From Blasia pusilla (Eukaryota; Marchantiophyta; Marchantiopsida; Blasiales), in contig CM114272.1 of NCBI GenBank assembly GCA_050084515.1, forward strand, positions 34,782,001 through 34,846,000: a stretch of 64,000 nucleotides of DNA. The letters run 5' to 3'. Made by a program: the position numbers and the translations under genes. A model generated the notes under the pieces. It had not been told where the DNA came from, made no database searches, and saw nothing but the letters and a program-made list of their open reading frames with translations. Positions within the stretch are counted from its first letter, which is position 1; the number at the start of each line of letters is the position of its first letter. Below, one piece after another: positions 22,533-34,429 of the stretch.

Positions 22533-23650
22533 TTGATGATGAGGCAAAATATTTCATAGAATAGATCAAATGTACAGTTCCGAGCTTCTTTCGGATGTTA
22601 TAAAGGAGAAGATTTTTTTCGAACGATGGTGGTGTTTCTAAAAGTTTTCTGAATATCTTTTATGTCTTTTCGAATGTGATCATCTATGTACTCCGTGGAC
22701 TTCTATTATGCAACCTGTCGGATTTCCACGGCTTGCAACTTTTCACTTTTTGACCACTGCACGTTTTTAACCACTTCCAGGCAACCTGTCGGATTCCGAC
22801 AGGTTGCCTGATCGGACTCTTTCCTTGTTGGTCCAACTTAAGAGGCAGTCTGGCGGGCTTTTTCACTTTGGCACCTTCCCCTAGTATCGTAAAAGAAGGC
22901 GTAGGCTTCTTTTCTTCTCTCAGACTTGTTGGATTCTTACTACCTATGGGATTGCCATAATGGTTTTACCAAGGACGGAGCACATATTGATATTGGATGG
23001 ATGTCACATTGCAGAGCGTACAAGATATACTGCCGAGGAAGGCGGTGGGACTCAAATCAGGTTACATGGGACCATTATGGTGTACCTAGGGGGGGGGGGC
23101 CAAGGCTCTCGAATTCGCCAACATTTTTTATCCCCGTCTACAATCGGCCAGAGGAGCCACTTGTATCCCAAGACATTCCTTTTGTACAGGAACCTAGGAG
23201 AGTTAGGAGTAAATTTGTAGATGACGAGGCTGAAGAAATCATAGAGTAGGTCACATGTACATTTCCGAGGTTTCTTCGGAGGTAATAAAGGACGAGATTT
23301 TTTCAACCGATAATGGTGTTTGTAAAAGTTTGTTGGAAATTTTTTTTGGACTTGTGGATTGTGTTCTTTTAGCTACTCACAGTGAAAATTTTGCAACCCG
23401 TATGATTCCGACGGGTTGCAACTTTAAGCTTTTTGCCCATTGCAACTTTTTAACCATTTCCAGGCAAGTTGTCGGATTCCGACAGGTTGGCTGCTTGAGT
23501 GATCAGACTCTTTCCTTGTGAGACCAACTTCTGACGCATTGTGGCGGGCTTCTTAACTTTTGGCTCGTTCCCCTATATTTGTCAAACCAGATGTAGGCTT
23601 CTTTTCTTGTCTAAGATGTGTAGGATTTCTACTACCTGTCCGATTGCCAT
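22533..23650. repeat. Direct duplication of the 3' flank, 685-bp offset
   Basis: Sequence from about 22533 to 22960 recurs at 23218-23650 with about 25 percent divergence. Anchors are 'catagaatag' 22555 versus 'catagagtag' 23240, the palindrome pairs 22710/23393 and 22781/23463, and 'gactctttccttgt' in both. The first copy follows the ParB-methyltransferase stop codon; the second follows a homologous C-terminal coding fragment. Confidence 0.8.
22926..23249 (+). pseudogene. Second C-terminal fragment of the ParB-methyltransferase type
   Basis: The open frame ends in VRSKFVDDEAEEIIE and is followed by the duplicated 3' flank. FIPVYNRPEEP resembles FVGAYNSPPKP near the C-terminus of the upstream methyltransferase gene (about 22325). 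No methyltransferase core motifs are present. I read it as the tail of a second, mostly deleted copy. The upstream half (CHNGFTKDGAHIDIG and on) is not recognised. Confidence 0.45.
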
Positions 23651-23858
23651 TTCGGATTCCCAACCCGTTGGATTTTTGTGGGTGCAGGGTGGAAGGGAAT
23701 CACTTATCGAAATCTTTCCTTTCTTATGGTGAGCTTGCTTGCAAGGGGTGCAAGCCATCTGATTTTGATGGGTTGCAAGAATTGCAACCTGTAAAATTCC
23801 GATGGGTTGCAAGAGTTGGCCCCCAAGAGTTACAACCTGTAAAATTCCGACGGGTTGG
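23393..23858. repeat. Palindromic repeats in the 3' flank
   Basis: Copies lie at about 23393, 23463, 23660 (partial), 23750, 23783 and 23832. The last three have the centre TAAAATTCC or TGATTTTG in place of CGGANTCC and are more degenerate. They follow, and partly belong to, the 685-bp duplication. These are the last palindromes in the window. Confidence 0.8.
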
Positions 23859-24445
23859 GAAGATCTGAATGAAGCGACATCAATTCCTCTTTACTCCAGA
23901 CAGCTAACAATCTTTTGGTTCAATTATCGTCTTATGTGTTCACATTTCACAAAGTTGGTCTTGAGCAGACACCACTCATAACCAACAGAAAGTTGGTTAT
24001 GAGGCAATTCAGGGGAGGCCATGATGCAGGCAACAATCCCTGCAAAAAGAGAGGTTGGCATTGTACCGATGCGCATCCGGGTGGTCCTCCAACAAAAATA
24101 CCCATGGGCACTGCTTATTGTAGACCGAGACAGGCAATGTTAAAAAACTTAGGCTCACATGGAGAGTGATGGAAAAATATTTGTAGTGGTCCTATGATTT
24201 CTATTTTTTTTTCGCCCCGTGGAAAAAGGAGGTTTCTTTAGGCCCGAATGTGGACCACTACCTACTATCTTCTAAAGATTTCATGAATTTGAAAGCAAAC
24301 AAAAATTTCAAATATGTCAAGTTTTGAAGAGAGGAGGCATATTTGGCCCTTTTATTTTAAGAGAGACTCTACTCTCTTCCTCTCTTCCTCTCCTCTCTTA
24401 CTCTCTCCTGCCATAATACCAACCCCCCTCGGTCGCCCCCCACGA

Positions 24446-24700
24446 CAGTGGGTAGCTTGCGAGGATGGCTTGCGAGGATACATAGCACATTTTGCATGTA
24501 CACATGAAAACCCAACATCAAATTCTGAAATATGTTTAAACAAGTATTGAGCTCTCGCTATATGGTCACTATGATCAGGCTCACTCGACATTGAAGTCTC
24601 TGAGAGAAAATCAAAGAGGACTTCTACTCGATCGGCCCCCGCGACAGTGGGTGGCTTCCGGGGATACAAAGCACATTTTGCATGTAGATATGAAAACCAC
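24446..24700. repeat. Duplicated block at the right boundary of the palindrome region
   Basis: 'gacagtgggtagcttgcg...agcacattttgcatgta' at 24446-24515 recurs at 24644-24700. Between them, 24549-24645 matches 12205-12295 in direct orientation. Possible end of the composite transposon; see the entry at 12205. Confidence 0.5.
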
Positions 24701-26153
24701 CAAATGCAGAAATTTGTGTGCGAGAAATTTAAATTTACCCACGATTCACAAAATGAACGTTATTGCATCAAAGGAGAGCTGTACAAATACTTCTTAGTGC
24801 GGGCCAGGCAATATTTTAATCATAACCGGCTGAAATGGGGAATGAAGTCAAACCCAAAATGAAAAAATCCTCTATCCATCAAAAGCTCAGGCCGGGCCCT
24901 AACATCAAAACCAGTTTCACAAGCACGCGTGTCTCTTCACTATGCCCGCACCTCGACACCATTTCTAATGTGAAGGACTGTCGGGGCTACATGTTTTTGC
25001 CTTAAATCCACTAATGCTACTCCTACTTATACTTTCGCACAGCCATCCACATGTTCTTCATCTTTGGGGGCTTGTATGATGGGTCCAAGTTCACTGTCCG
25101 GCATGTGCGATGCGCAAGATATACAAAATCTTCTTGCTCTTGCGAACATTCAGGCCGATTGCGTTGCCTATAGACGTTCATCATCATGGCAGAATAATTG
25201 AATGAGATCTGCGGAAATTGCGTTGACTGAACAAATTACCCGGTTTGCATTTCAGACTTTTCTTACCTCCTTCTGTAACCGTGGAAGAAACTCGCGGAAC
25301 AATTTGAGCAAGGACATCTCGCCCCCTGCTCCCGAACAAATGTGCGGATGTCTTGCTGTAAGCTTGGTGACGATACCGAATTGGTAATACTAGCATTGTC
25401 CGAATCATAGCTATAGCAACCCCTGGTTCCTACCGTGGATTGTGCAGTGCAACTCTGAAATTAGGCCACATGACAACCTATTCCTTGCAAAGTCGTGGCG
25501 AAGCTACTGGAGAAAAGAAATGCTACTGGAAAAAAGAACCTGACAAGAAACGCTTTATGTCTTACGCTCGATTCAAAATCGTAGGGGCATGATCTGGTTT
25601 GACTCCCCTCCTTGTGGGTACGGTGATTGTGCGCGGTTGGCGGACTGTGCATGTAAGAGATTTCAGACCCGTAAGTGCAGCAGATGGGATCGCAAGAGCG
25701 CAAGACTCTTATTGCCAAGAGGGTGCGAGCGGACTTGGTTGTGTGTAACTAAGCGGGTGCCTTTACCAGCGACGATCAATTGCACAATTGAGAAGGCGGA
25801 AGACGGTGAGATAACGCAAAACCTATTCTTGTGTTGGCAAAATCACCTTCGCATTGCGCGGCCACGGCAAATTAGGGAATACCCATCAATCGTGGAAACT
25901 ATGCGGGGTGTGGAAACATTGACTAAGTGTTGGTGCAAGCGCACTGGAAGCAGCAAAGACGATTGGAAACAAAAGCGGGAGTGGGGGCGGGGGCGCAATC
26001 ACAATCATACCTCGCGAGCACGGCCGATCGACGAAGAGGAATAAACGCAGAACAGAACCGCAAGGAAATGTGGCGGTGTTTCCACATTTCGTCTTGGCGG
26101 GCTTCTCAATTACTACCACCATCCACTCAATTGCCCCCAAATATCTTCACCTT
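24701..26153. other. Unassigned sequence
   Basis: Short open stretches exist on both strands, for example 25589-26044 (+), but no protein family, splice signal pair or repeat is convincing. It lies between the palindrome-bearing region and the CACTA terminus. Confidence 0.4.
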
Positions 26154-26159
26154 CACTAG

Positions 26160-27260
26160 AAGAAAAACTGTGTTTTATGACTAGGATATGTGACTCATCT
26201 CAGTCATATATCCACTAGTTCGTTGAGTCAGAAAATCTAAGTCATAGATTTGTAATGATTAGGGCAACTATAATAGTTTGCTGACATGCAAGTATTGTCC
26301 TTCCTCTTGGTCATCAAGTGGTAGATGACCAAGAGGTTAGTTGAACTAACATAAGGTCCTCTTGAAGAGGTCTTGGGTTCAACCCACTCCTTGGAGAGTG
26401 GGGGGCGGTCTTAACCAGGGCCCTGGCATCCTTAACCCAAGGCAGTGGCATCTCCTACCTAGGGCATGGATGGTCCATGTTCGAGAGAGAAAACGTCTTG
26501 TGTGTCTCTCTCTCAATCAAACCAAATCTCCTGAGTGAGAACCCAAATCTAGATGTGAAGGTGCCATATCTGATGCGATGTCAATTTCACATATGTGGAA
26601 GGGGTCCCATAAGTAAGCCACATTGGCTTCCCGTGCACTAAAAATCTACTCAATGGTTTAGTCATAGAGGGAGGACTAACACGTCACGTTAGTGATATGG
26701 CAAGTGACATGGAAAAATAGTATAGTGACGTGTAAACCCTAACATGTAAACCCTAGCATAAGACGTGGAAAAAGGAAAAAATTCATAGTTTTTATGATAT
26801 GTCTAACATAGTAAGTGAGTATGAGGGACTTATATGACTATGGAAGTCATGTTCTCATGACTACTAGTTAGGATATTGAACCAAACGCAATCATTAAATT
26901 TGACCACGCTAGTCATGAAATGTGTAAAATTTAGGGCTTGGTCCATATATGATTGTGGGAGTCGTTTTATAAGGACTAGTTAGGTAATTGAACTAGGATA
27001 GTCATTAAAGTTTACCGGCCCAGTCATTAAATGAGTAAAATTTAGGGTTTAAGATGTATATGATTGTGAGAGTCATTGTGTCATGACCAGTAATTAGGAT
27101 CTCTCAACTCAATGAGTCATTTTATTGTGAGTAATTTGGCATGTATGTTTTTTGTCTGACTTCCGTAGTCATGCTTGTAGGACTGTGGTAGTTATGACGT
27201 TGTGACTCAGATCTCATGCAATCTAGCGAGAATGACTTGTTGAGTCATTCAACCATGACT
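26160..27260. repeat. CACTA subterminal region with AGTCAT/ATGACT motifs
   Basis: The hexamer AGTCAT or its complement ATGACT recurs more than a dozen times, in both orientations, between the 26154 terminus and about 27260. CACTA elements typically have such short subterminal motifs, which bind the TNPA-type protein. The density drops sharply beyond 27260. Confidence 0.6.
26290..26530 (+). mobile_element. SINE-like insertion with pol III promoter boxes
   Basis: A possible A box ('tcaagtggtagatgacc', 26312) is followed by a B box GGTTCAACCC at 26376-26385. A C/T-rich tail runs to about 26530. It sits within the CACTA subterminal region. No terminal poly(A) or target duplication is clear, so a tRNA-derived SINE is likely but not proven. 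Confidence 0.4.
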
Positions 27261-28157
27261 TCTTGAAATACAATTCAAAATCTTATCAATTTATTCCAGT
27301 AAGATTAGAAAACAATAACAATTAGGCCATGCACTTGAATGATGGCCAAGCAAGTTCAACTTTTTTTGATTATATGTAAAGTGTGAATCATGCAAGTGAG
27401 TTGAAACAAGTACAAAACTTGATTAAAATTGTTTTGGCCATTTTTTTTGTGCAACTCGACATAAGAACAACTAAAACAGAAGAGAAGCTTCAGATGTCTC
27501 ATACATTTACTCTAGATACATGACTCAAAAAAAGATTTGTGGTGTGAACAAAAAAACAAGGTCTGGTCCGGTTATATAAACCATTTTGGGCACCGAAAGA
27601 CAAAAGATAGTGAAGATGTTTCAAAAGTGTGTGAAAATGATCTAAACTGATCAACAATAATAATTTGAACACTTCTCTAACTTAAAAAATGGATCTTCAA
27701 ACATATGGCAATGAAAGAAAATAAGTTTTTCTGCCATGGAACAAAACATGACACCACACCTTCTTCACTTGGGGCAATCGTCTTCCTTCTCAATCCCACT
27801 TTGATTAGAGGATGTGGATCAATAAGGGCATCCCCACCTGCACCTTGTAAAGTATAAGAGAAATTGGAAACGATAAAAATTAGGAAGGCCATCATCTTTG
27901 AAAACTAGAGTCTTAGACTAAAAAAAAGCCAAACACATCATTACTCATGCTCATTACTTACCAAATCTGAATTCAGCATTCAGATATCAAACCAACAACA
28001 GTAAAGGGGATAGTTTATACCAACATATATCAACATTACTTATACTCATTACTTACCAAAAATCAAGCATCATACTATATAAAGGGATATACTAAAAATC
28101 TCAGAGTAATACGATAAGTTCTACTACAAAAGCATTTCTAAACCATAAGAGAATACA

Positions 28158-29880
28158 CTAGAATGCCAACATACTAGAAACTGAGTTTGCATTGGGAGTA
28201 GGAGTGGATTTAGGGGCAGGAGTTGGAACAACGTGTATTGATGGAGAAGCAAGTGACTGATCTTGCACTGCTAACTTTGACACCATGGTCATTAGCTCTC
28301 CCAATGTTTTGTTTTGTTGCTCCATTTCCGCCTTCACCACATCCAAGTCGGCGCTCCATTTTCTCTCCACTTCCTCCAATTCGATAGTCACTCTAGACTC
28401 CACACTCTTCACATAGCAAAAAAAATCTGAATTTAGCATTTAGATATCAAACTAGGAAAAATAAAGGGGATAGTTTATACCAACATAATAACTTTGAGCA
28501 CAAAAAAATGTAGAAAATGTTATCGGTGAGCTCGTATTTGTACAAGTTTGACGTAGGGGGATGGATTCAAGCTCTACTCCTTCTATCCCGCATGCAACAG
28601 TATCTGATTTTGGGCCCTACACATAATACAACATCCCGAAACATTGTTAGGATCCATTGACAAGCTCCAATTGACCAAACATTCTCTCTACAGGTAGGTA
28701 TAAGGAAATCAACAATTAGGAGTGCAGTTGTACAATAAGAGAATGCAAAGGAAACTTACATAAAGTCCATCTAGACCTCCACAGCCTAAATGATTTAAAG
28801 TTTGGACCTTTGACCTTGCTCAAACTATTTTTTTAGCTTTCACTTTACCCTCATCGGAAAGCCAATAATCTACCAATCTTCCCCATAAAGCCTCATTTGT
28901 GTCTGGATGGGGTGAGACACCACAATGAGCCCCATGGTTGATCCAATAATTCTTGAAATTAGACCGCTTTGTCTTCAAAAATTGAGCAATCTTCTTTCTT
29001 AAGAACTCAAGGGAGAGAGATGGTGCACCAACGTAGGTGTACGCCTCAAGGACATGATTTTGTACAAGTGCCATACTTATAGCATTCTGTTTACTAAGCT
29101 CGACGCAAGACAAGTCCAAGTATCTCATTGACCATACCTTTAGCACATTCAACCAAGGTTCATAACTTGGAACCTTCGTGGAAGGATGGCCATTGGGCAT
29201 CAACTCACACCTAGGCTTGAGATTTTTCTCCTTACGAGCAGATACATCTCGTGCCCACAAGTCACGCTTGGTTCTACTTCGCCGTTCTCCTATTGCCATT
29301 GGATTCCAAAGGAAACAATCACAATTTAGATAGGTACTTTCTAATTCAAGTTAATAACAAACAAAACATACAATAGGAGAACTCTGAGAAACCCATATCT
29401 ATTACAATATATTACCTGCAGAAGTACCACTAGGGATGGTTGCAGCCTCTGTAGGACTTGGCGTGGTACAAGAATGTGTTCTACTAGGAAACCTTGGGTA
29501 TCTGTCGTCCTCTACGCTTGTAGTCTGTACAGGTGTTGGTGGACGAGATGGATGTGGAAACTATGGCACTCCCTACAAGAGACCATGGATATAAGTAGCA
29601 TAATATAAAAACTCATACATAGCCTTCTCATACTATAGTGCATAAGTGAAAGGTTCACATGTACCCAATATGGTTGTTGAGATATATGAGCATTTTTCGG
29701 CTATGCTTGCCGAGATTGAGCATTTATAGGCTAGGTTTGTTGGTTCCCATATGGTAATGGTGATTGCACTACCATAGGAAACCACCAAGGAATTCCACTT
29801 TGAGACCAAGATGGAGGAGGGAATGTTCGTGTCTGTGGGGTGGCTTGTGATGTAGAACCTTCATATCCCTACGATTGCAA
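28158..29880 (-). pseudogene. CACTA ORF2-type (TNP1/Ptta-like) protein, C-terminal part
   Basis: The frame 29299-28820 contains LKVWSMRYLDLS, FKNYWINHGAHCG and TNEALWGRLVDYWLSDEGK, the pattern of the plant En/Spm/Ptta-type transposase-associated family. Upstream (29880-29310) is a proline/glutamine-rich stretch. Downstream exon 28439-28158 has a charged helix with EMEQQNKTLGELMTMVS, probably a coiled coil. These proteins are thought to bind subterminal repeats. Stops separate the pieces, some of which may be introns. The N-terminal half lies across the nested retroelements at 42254-41976. Confidence 0.55.
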
Positions 29881-29984
29881 ACATGGAATCTTAATCATTT
29901 GTTTCTTGTGAAGTGATATATGATGATAAAAAAAATAAAATCTTCCAACACAGAGATGAATGGCTCCTTGAAATAGTGGGATTT

Positions 29985-31669
29985 TACCATATCTAGTGGA
30001 TTTGATTGTTTTTAGCATGTTCTGGTTATTGCATGTGCATCATCGTCATCTATCTCAGTTGCCTTCATATCTTCTTCTTGACTAAGTCTAGCTCTAGATA
30101 GCATGTCAGCTACTGAGTTCTCTTTCCCAGCTATATGCTTCAATTGTGGATTCAAGGACCTAATGTAGGCTATCCAACATTGTCGTGACCCTCATAACCA
30201 AACAACACCAAATACGCGCCAAGCGAAACATCAGAACTCAAAGGAACTCACGCCGCGAAGTTTGCGCTTTGGAGAGGCGTTTGGAAGAGTCTCTTGGAAA
30301 AGTCTAAGAGACGAAACGCGGAACAGAGTTGTGCGTTTCATGCATTAGTGGTCGCGACCAGGAAACCTAGACCAAACGCGAGCCGAGACTTGAGATGAGC
30401 TGAGTCTTGGGAGGTTGGTTGCCAAAGAGGTGAGAACCAGTTTGGAACACGACTAGCGTTTGGGAGAATCTGACTGTGTTTAGGACCATAACGTTGAGCT
30501 CCAAGATGCGTTCGAGACAAGTAAGGGCGCGTTGGAAAGCTGATCTTAAGACGCTTCCAACGCACCAAAGATCTCAGCAAACGCATAAGTACAAGCTGAG
30601 ATATTGGCCGAAAACGATTGAGAGAGCAATCGGGTTGAGGGCCAATTGGAGAGGCCCGGGTGTCTTTCCCTAAATGTAGGGGGCCCCCGGAGATCCCCAG
30701 AAGTACTAGTAAGGGGAGTACCTTCTCTGAGATGTCTCGGGAAACGAAACCCCACTTTGGGCGCCAAACGGCGTTTCAGAGGCACGGGATGGAACGGGAG
30801 TTTGGCGCGGAAACCCGAAACCCAAACCTGATCCAAGGGAGTGGACTTTGTATGCCACACTTGGATTCCAACCCGAGATTCACTTCGTGCGAGTCTTGGT
30901 GAGGAACTCATTGGATGTTAATCGGAGAGTTGGAACCGCTAGGCGCGAAACGCCGTTTCAGGTTCCTGAACCGACCAGAAAGTCTGTCCCAAGTCTTTCG
31001 AGACTTGCCCGTGTTGGAAACCGCGAAACTAGGAAGGTTGTGCTTGAAGAGAGAGTCCGAGACGAGAACTCGGAAAGTAATCCCGCTGATTGATCCAAGA
31101 CCCGACTAACCGAAGTGCGTGTTTGGATGCAGATCAGCGTTGAGAGCGTGACCTACTGAACGCACGCTTCCGCAACAAACAAGATTAACGTTCAAGGAGA
31201 GTAGGCGCACGACAAACGTAGCATGGCTATATTTGGAGTCGTACAATTTGCAATCACACTTAATAGAGTTAGACAATCAACCTTAAGCAATACATAGGCT
31301 CCCATAAGATATGCCTTCTCAGCTTTCGTTGCAATTACAACTCCCCAAAGCTTTCTCTTTACCTGAGGGTACCTCCTCTGTCGTTCCGTGAGTGTACGAG
31401 CTCCAAACCTTGTCGCAAATCTTCTTCCTTTCACGTCATCCTGCCCAACTGCCCAACCGATAGCAATAGGGCTAGTGTCCATTGTGATGATAATAGGTCT
31501 TCCACAATCTTTAGCTCATTTGTCGTAGAACCGGTGGCAACTTCAATGCCTCCTTCAATTGCATCATTGCTGCTCTTTGCTTCTTCTCCCAAGTGAACTT
31601 CTTCTTCTTTCTCAAAAACTCATACAAAGGATCAGATATGTGGCCAAAATGAGGAATCCTCACCTGATA
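29985..31669 (-). pseudogene. RNase H region of the minus-strand gypsy, split by a solo LTR
   Basis: 31669-31215 reads FGHISDPLYEFLRKKKK, then MDTSPIAIGWAVGQDD, ARTLTERQRRYPQVK and TTPNIAML. Across the solo LTR it continues at 30180 with WIAYIRSLNPQLKHIAGKEN and ADMLSRARL. Excising the LTR together with one copy of its 5-bp target duplication joins MLR to WIAYI exactly in frame. Confidence 0.75.
30181..31214 (+). mobile_element. Solo LTR (1,034 bp)
   Basis: It starts TGTCGTGACC and ends GCGCACGACA, matching in style the terminal sequences of E1 and E2 (TGTCA...CACGACA). The flanks are AACAT (30176-30180) and AACGT (31215-31219), a 5-bp target duplication with one mismatch. It interrupts the RNase H frame of the surrounding gypsy element. 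A diverged partial copy lies at 46186-46670. The orientation is inferred from its similarity to E1/E2. Confidence 0.75.
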
Positions 31670-31673
31670 AAAC

Positions 31674-31934
31674 TATCATGACCATACGGATTATATCGTA
31701 GAGTATAGTGTGCTAGTAGAGGCCATACGTTATGTAGGGCTGTAGTGTCTAGGTAGAGATGGGGTTTCATACATAGGGTTGGGGGTTACTCAGTTGAGGG
31801 TGACTTTTCCAGTAGGGCCTGCTCTTAGGTTGGAGGATATAGTGTGGAGTGCACTCAAAGAATAGTTAGTTCTTTGAGTTGAGCCTGTTGCGTTGGGAGT
31901 TAGCCTTGGTAGTGAGTAGAACTCTTGGCTATGG
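31674..31934 (+). repeat. E1 5' terminal repeat (A1)
   Basis: It starts TATCATGACC, where A2 starts TGTCATGACC, and matches 36184-36444 throughout. After 31934 the sequence becomes the internal leader rather than the B segment that follows A2. The element therefore has no complete 5' LTR. Confidence 0.85.
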
Positions 31935-32674
31935 AGGCTTCGAGGCAACTCGGGGCGAGTGGGCGTGAGAGACGGAGTAAGGAGCAAGGAGCAAGCAAGC
32001 AAGCTTCCCTGCTTGGGCGTGAGGCAATTTTTGCAGGATTTGTGAGTTGAGTGTTGCATAACTGGTCATCCATCGTTGGGCTATTCTGCTTGGAAGACGC
32101 TTAATTGCTGAGTTCTTAACTATGCTAGTGCACACAGTGGTGTAGCTCATTTCGTGTTGTTCGGAGATGTGTTAGGCGCTTTATGCATCTCGGGTTTTTG
32201 GTTGATGGACCTCTAGCGCATAGTACGGTGTAGCCTCTCCATGCAGGTGATATTTTCACGTGCTGCGAGTGCGACTAGCACGTCATCGACCAACGGCGGA
32301 GTAGCTATTGCGTTAGAATTGTGTGGTGGGTTCTGTGGATTCAGGGGACGCCATGTTTGGTGGATTTTGTTACCTTGATTTCCATTTGCGATTGGAGGGT
32401 TGTCGTTGGACTTCCTGTGTTTGGATCCCCTCCATCGTTGCTTCTTGCTTGCGCGCCCATTGTTAGGGTTGACGTTGATTTCTAGAGTAGTGTTACTCAT
32501 ATGTGCTACGGGTAGTGAGGCTGGAGTGATGACCAGTAGACCATGGGAGGCTTCTTATGGTGATGACATATTAGGTTGCCTACACCCATAGCTAGTACAG
32601 CTAGAATAGTACAACGACATCGACGTCACTTGGTTACTTAGTGGTGGTAATTTGGTGGTGGTGCAGAATCGGCG

Positions 32675-34357
32675 TTGGTCATCACGGACATGTCTGGTGG
32701 TCTGGTTGGGGACCGTGGTACGGACAGTGGTGGTTTTACACGGAGTGGATTGAGGTATCGGCTACCTTTTCCACTTCCGACGGTTGATGAAGAAGAGGAC
32801 GAGGATGTTCCAAACACCGAGTCTACGTTGTTATCGAGTGTTGCAGCTCCATTGATTTGGGACATGGACGGGATATATGGGGCCATGAAGGGCCCACGAC
32901 GATACTCGAGTGCAGTGGGCACCATTGAGTTGGAGGACTTAATTCAGGAGTTTGTTACATGGTGTGATATGCAGATGTTGCGGAACGCCACGTTGTTTAC
33001 ACCCTTCTTGGCTTGGAAGAGGTTATTTCAGCACTTGGAGGGACCACCCATGGATGATTACCATGAGTTTAGGAAGGACCATGTTTATGAGATTGAGGCG
33101 TGGAGACAATATTGGTCTCGTACCACTCAACGTCGGGTTGGCTGGCATAGTAGGAGCACTACTACCAATACCACCATGGGTGATAGACACATAGCCTCGA
33201 ATGCCATGCCTACACATGAGAAGATCTTTGATGTGGTGGGACACGAAAAGATTTTTAGTACTTTGGATCTTCGGGCAGGATACCATCAGTTGCCAATTCG
33301 AGAGAGTGACAAGGCCAAGGCAACATTTTGGGGTGTCAACTCTCATGGCAAGGATTGTTTGTACCAATGGAAATTCTTACCCTTTGGGTTGAAGAATGCA
33401 CCTGCCAAGTTTTAGAGAGTGATGGACATGATCCTAGCACGGTTGGATTTTGTTCGGTGTTACATTGATGATATCTTGGTGTTCAGTAACATGGTGGAGG
33501 AGCATTAGATACATTTGCAGATTGTGTTTGAGCGGTTGAAAGCTCATGGTCTACGTTTGCATCCAGGAAAGTGTAAGTTCTTCCATGAGGATGTTGAGTA
33601 CTTGGGTCATGTGATCTATCTAGGTGGTTTGGGAGTTCAGCAAGCAAAGGTGGAGGCTATTGCACTTATTCCTCATCCGGTAGATGTGAGTAGAGTTCGG
33701 GCATTCATGGGATTAGTGAACTACTATCGGAGGTATGTGAAGGGATCTAGTGCTATGTCAAAGCCTTTGAGCCAATTGCTGAAATCAGATCAAGAGTGGC
33801 ACTGGGGAGATGATCAAGAGAGAGCTTTTGTGCAGCTCAAGGCCCAGTTGGTGATGGAGCCTATCTTGAGGAGACCTATCAGAGGGCGCCCATTTCAGTT
33901 ACACACTGATTGGAGTAGGTTGGGACTTGGAGCGGTATTGACACAACATGATGATGAGCACATGGAGTTTATGGTGGCCTATGCAAGTCGTTCGAATAAT
34001 GCAGCGGAGTCGCGTTGCAGTTCATATGAGGAAGAGTGCTTGGCAGTAGTGTGGGCTGTGGAACACTTTAGGTATTACTTGTTTGGCACAAAATTTACCC
34101 TTGTTAGTGATCACCAGCCGCTCAAGTGGTTGATGGAGTCTGACAAGCTTACAGGGAAGCTTGCACGGTGGGCTCTTATCTTACAGGAGTATGACTTCCA
34201 AGTGGTACATAGACCTGGAGTTGCCAACCTTGATGCTGATGGGTTGAGTAGGAACCCATGTACTAGCCAAAAGGATGCAACTGGGCTAAATGGCATGGCG
34301 AGGTTGATGAGGAGATGGTGCCAGGTTGGCATGCATCCGCCTTTTTATGTTGGTTAG
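32675..34357 (+). pseudogene. E1 gag-RT fusion, RT and RNase H
   Basis: Gag (from about 32675) includes GGFTRSG and WKRLFQHLEGPPMDDYHEF and passes, after a deletion junction near 33120-33220, into RT at KIFSTLDLRAGYHQLP. The catalytic YIDD is at about 33461-33472. RNase H runs from PFQLHTDWSRLGLGAVLTQ (33890) to DADGLSRNP (34230). In-frame stops are TAG 33413-33415 (E2 has CAG there) and TAG 33506-33508. The element cannot make a full polyprotein. Confidence 0.8.
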
Positions 34358-34429
34358 GGATGGACTCTAGTATGGAGGACCACATGACATCTTACTCTAG
34401 TCGAGAGGGTAGATGGCCACCTTGATCCT

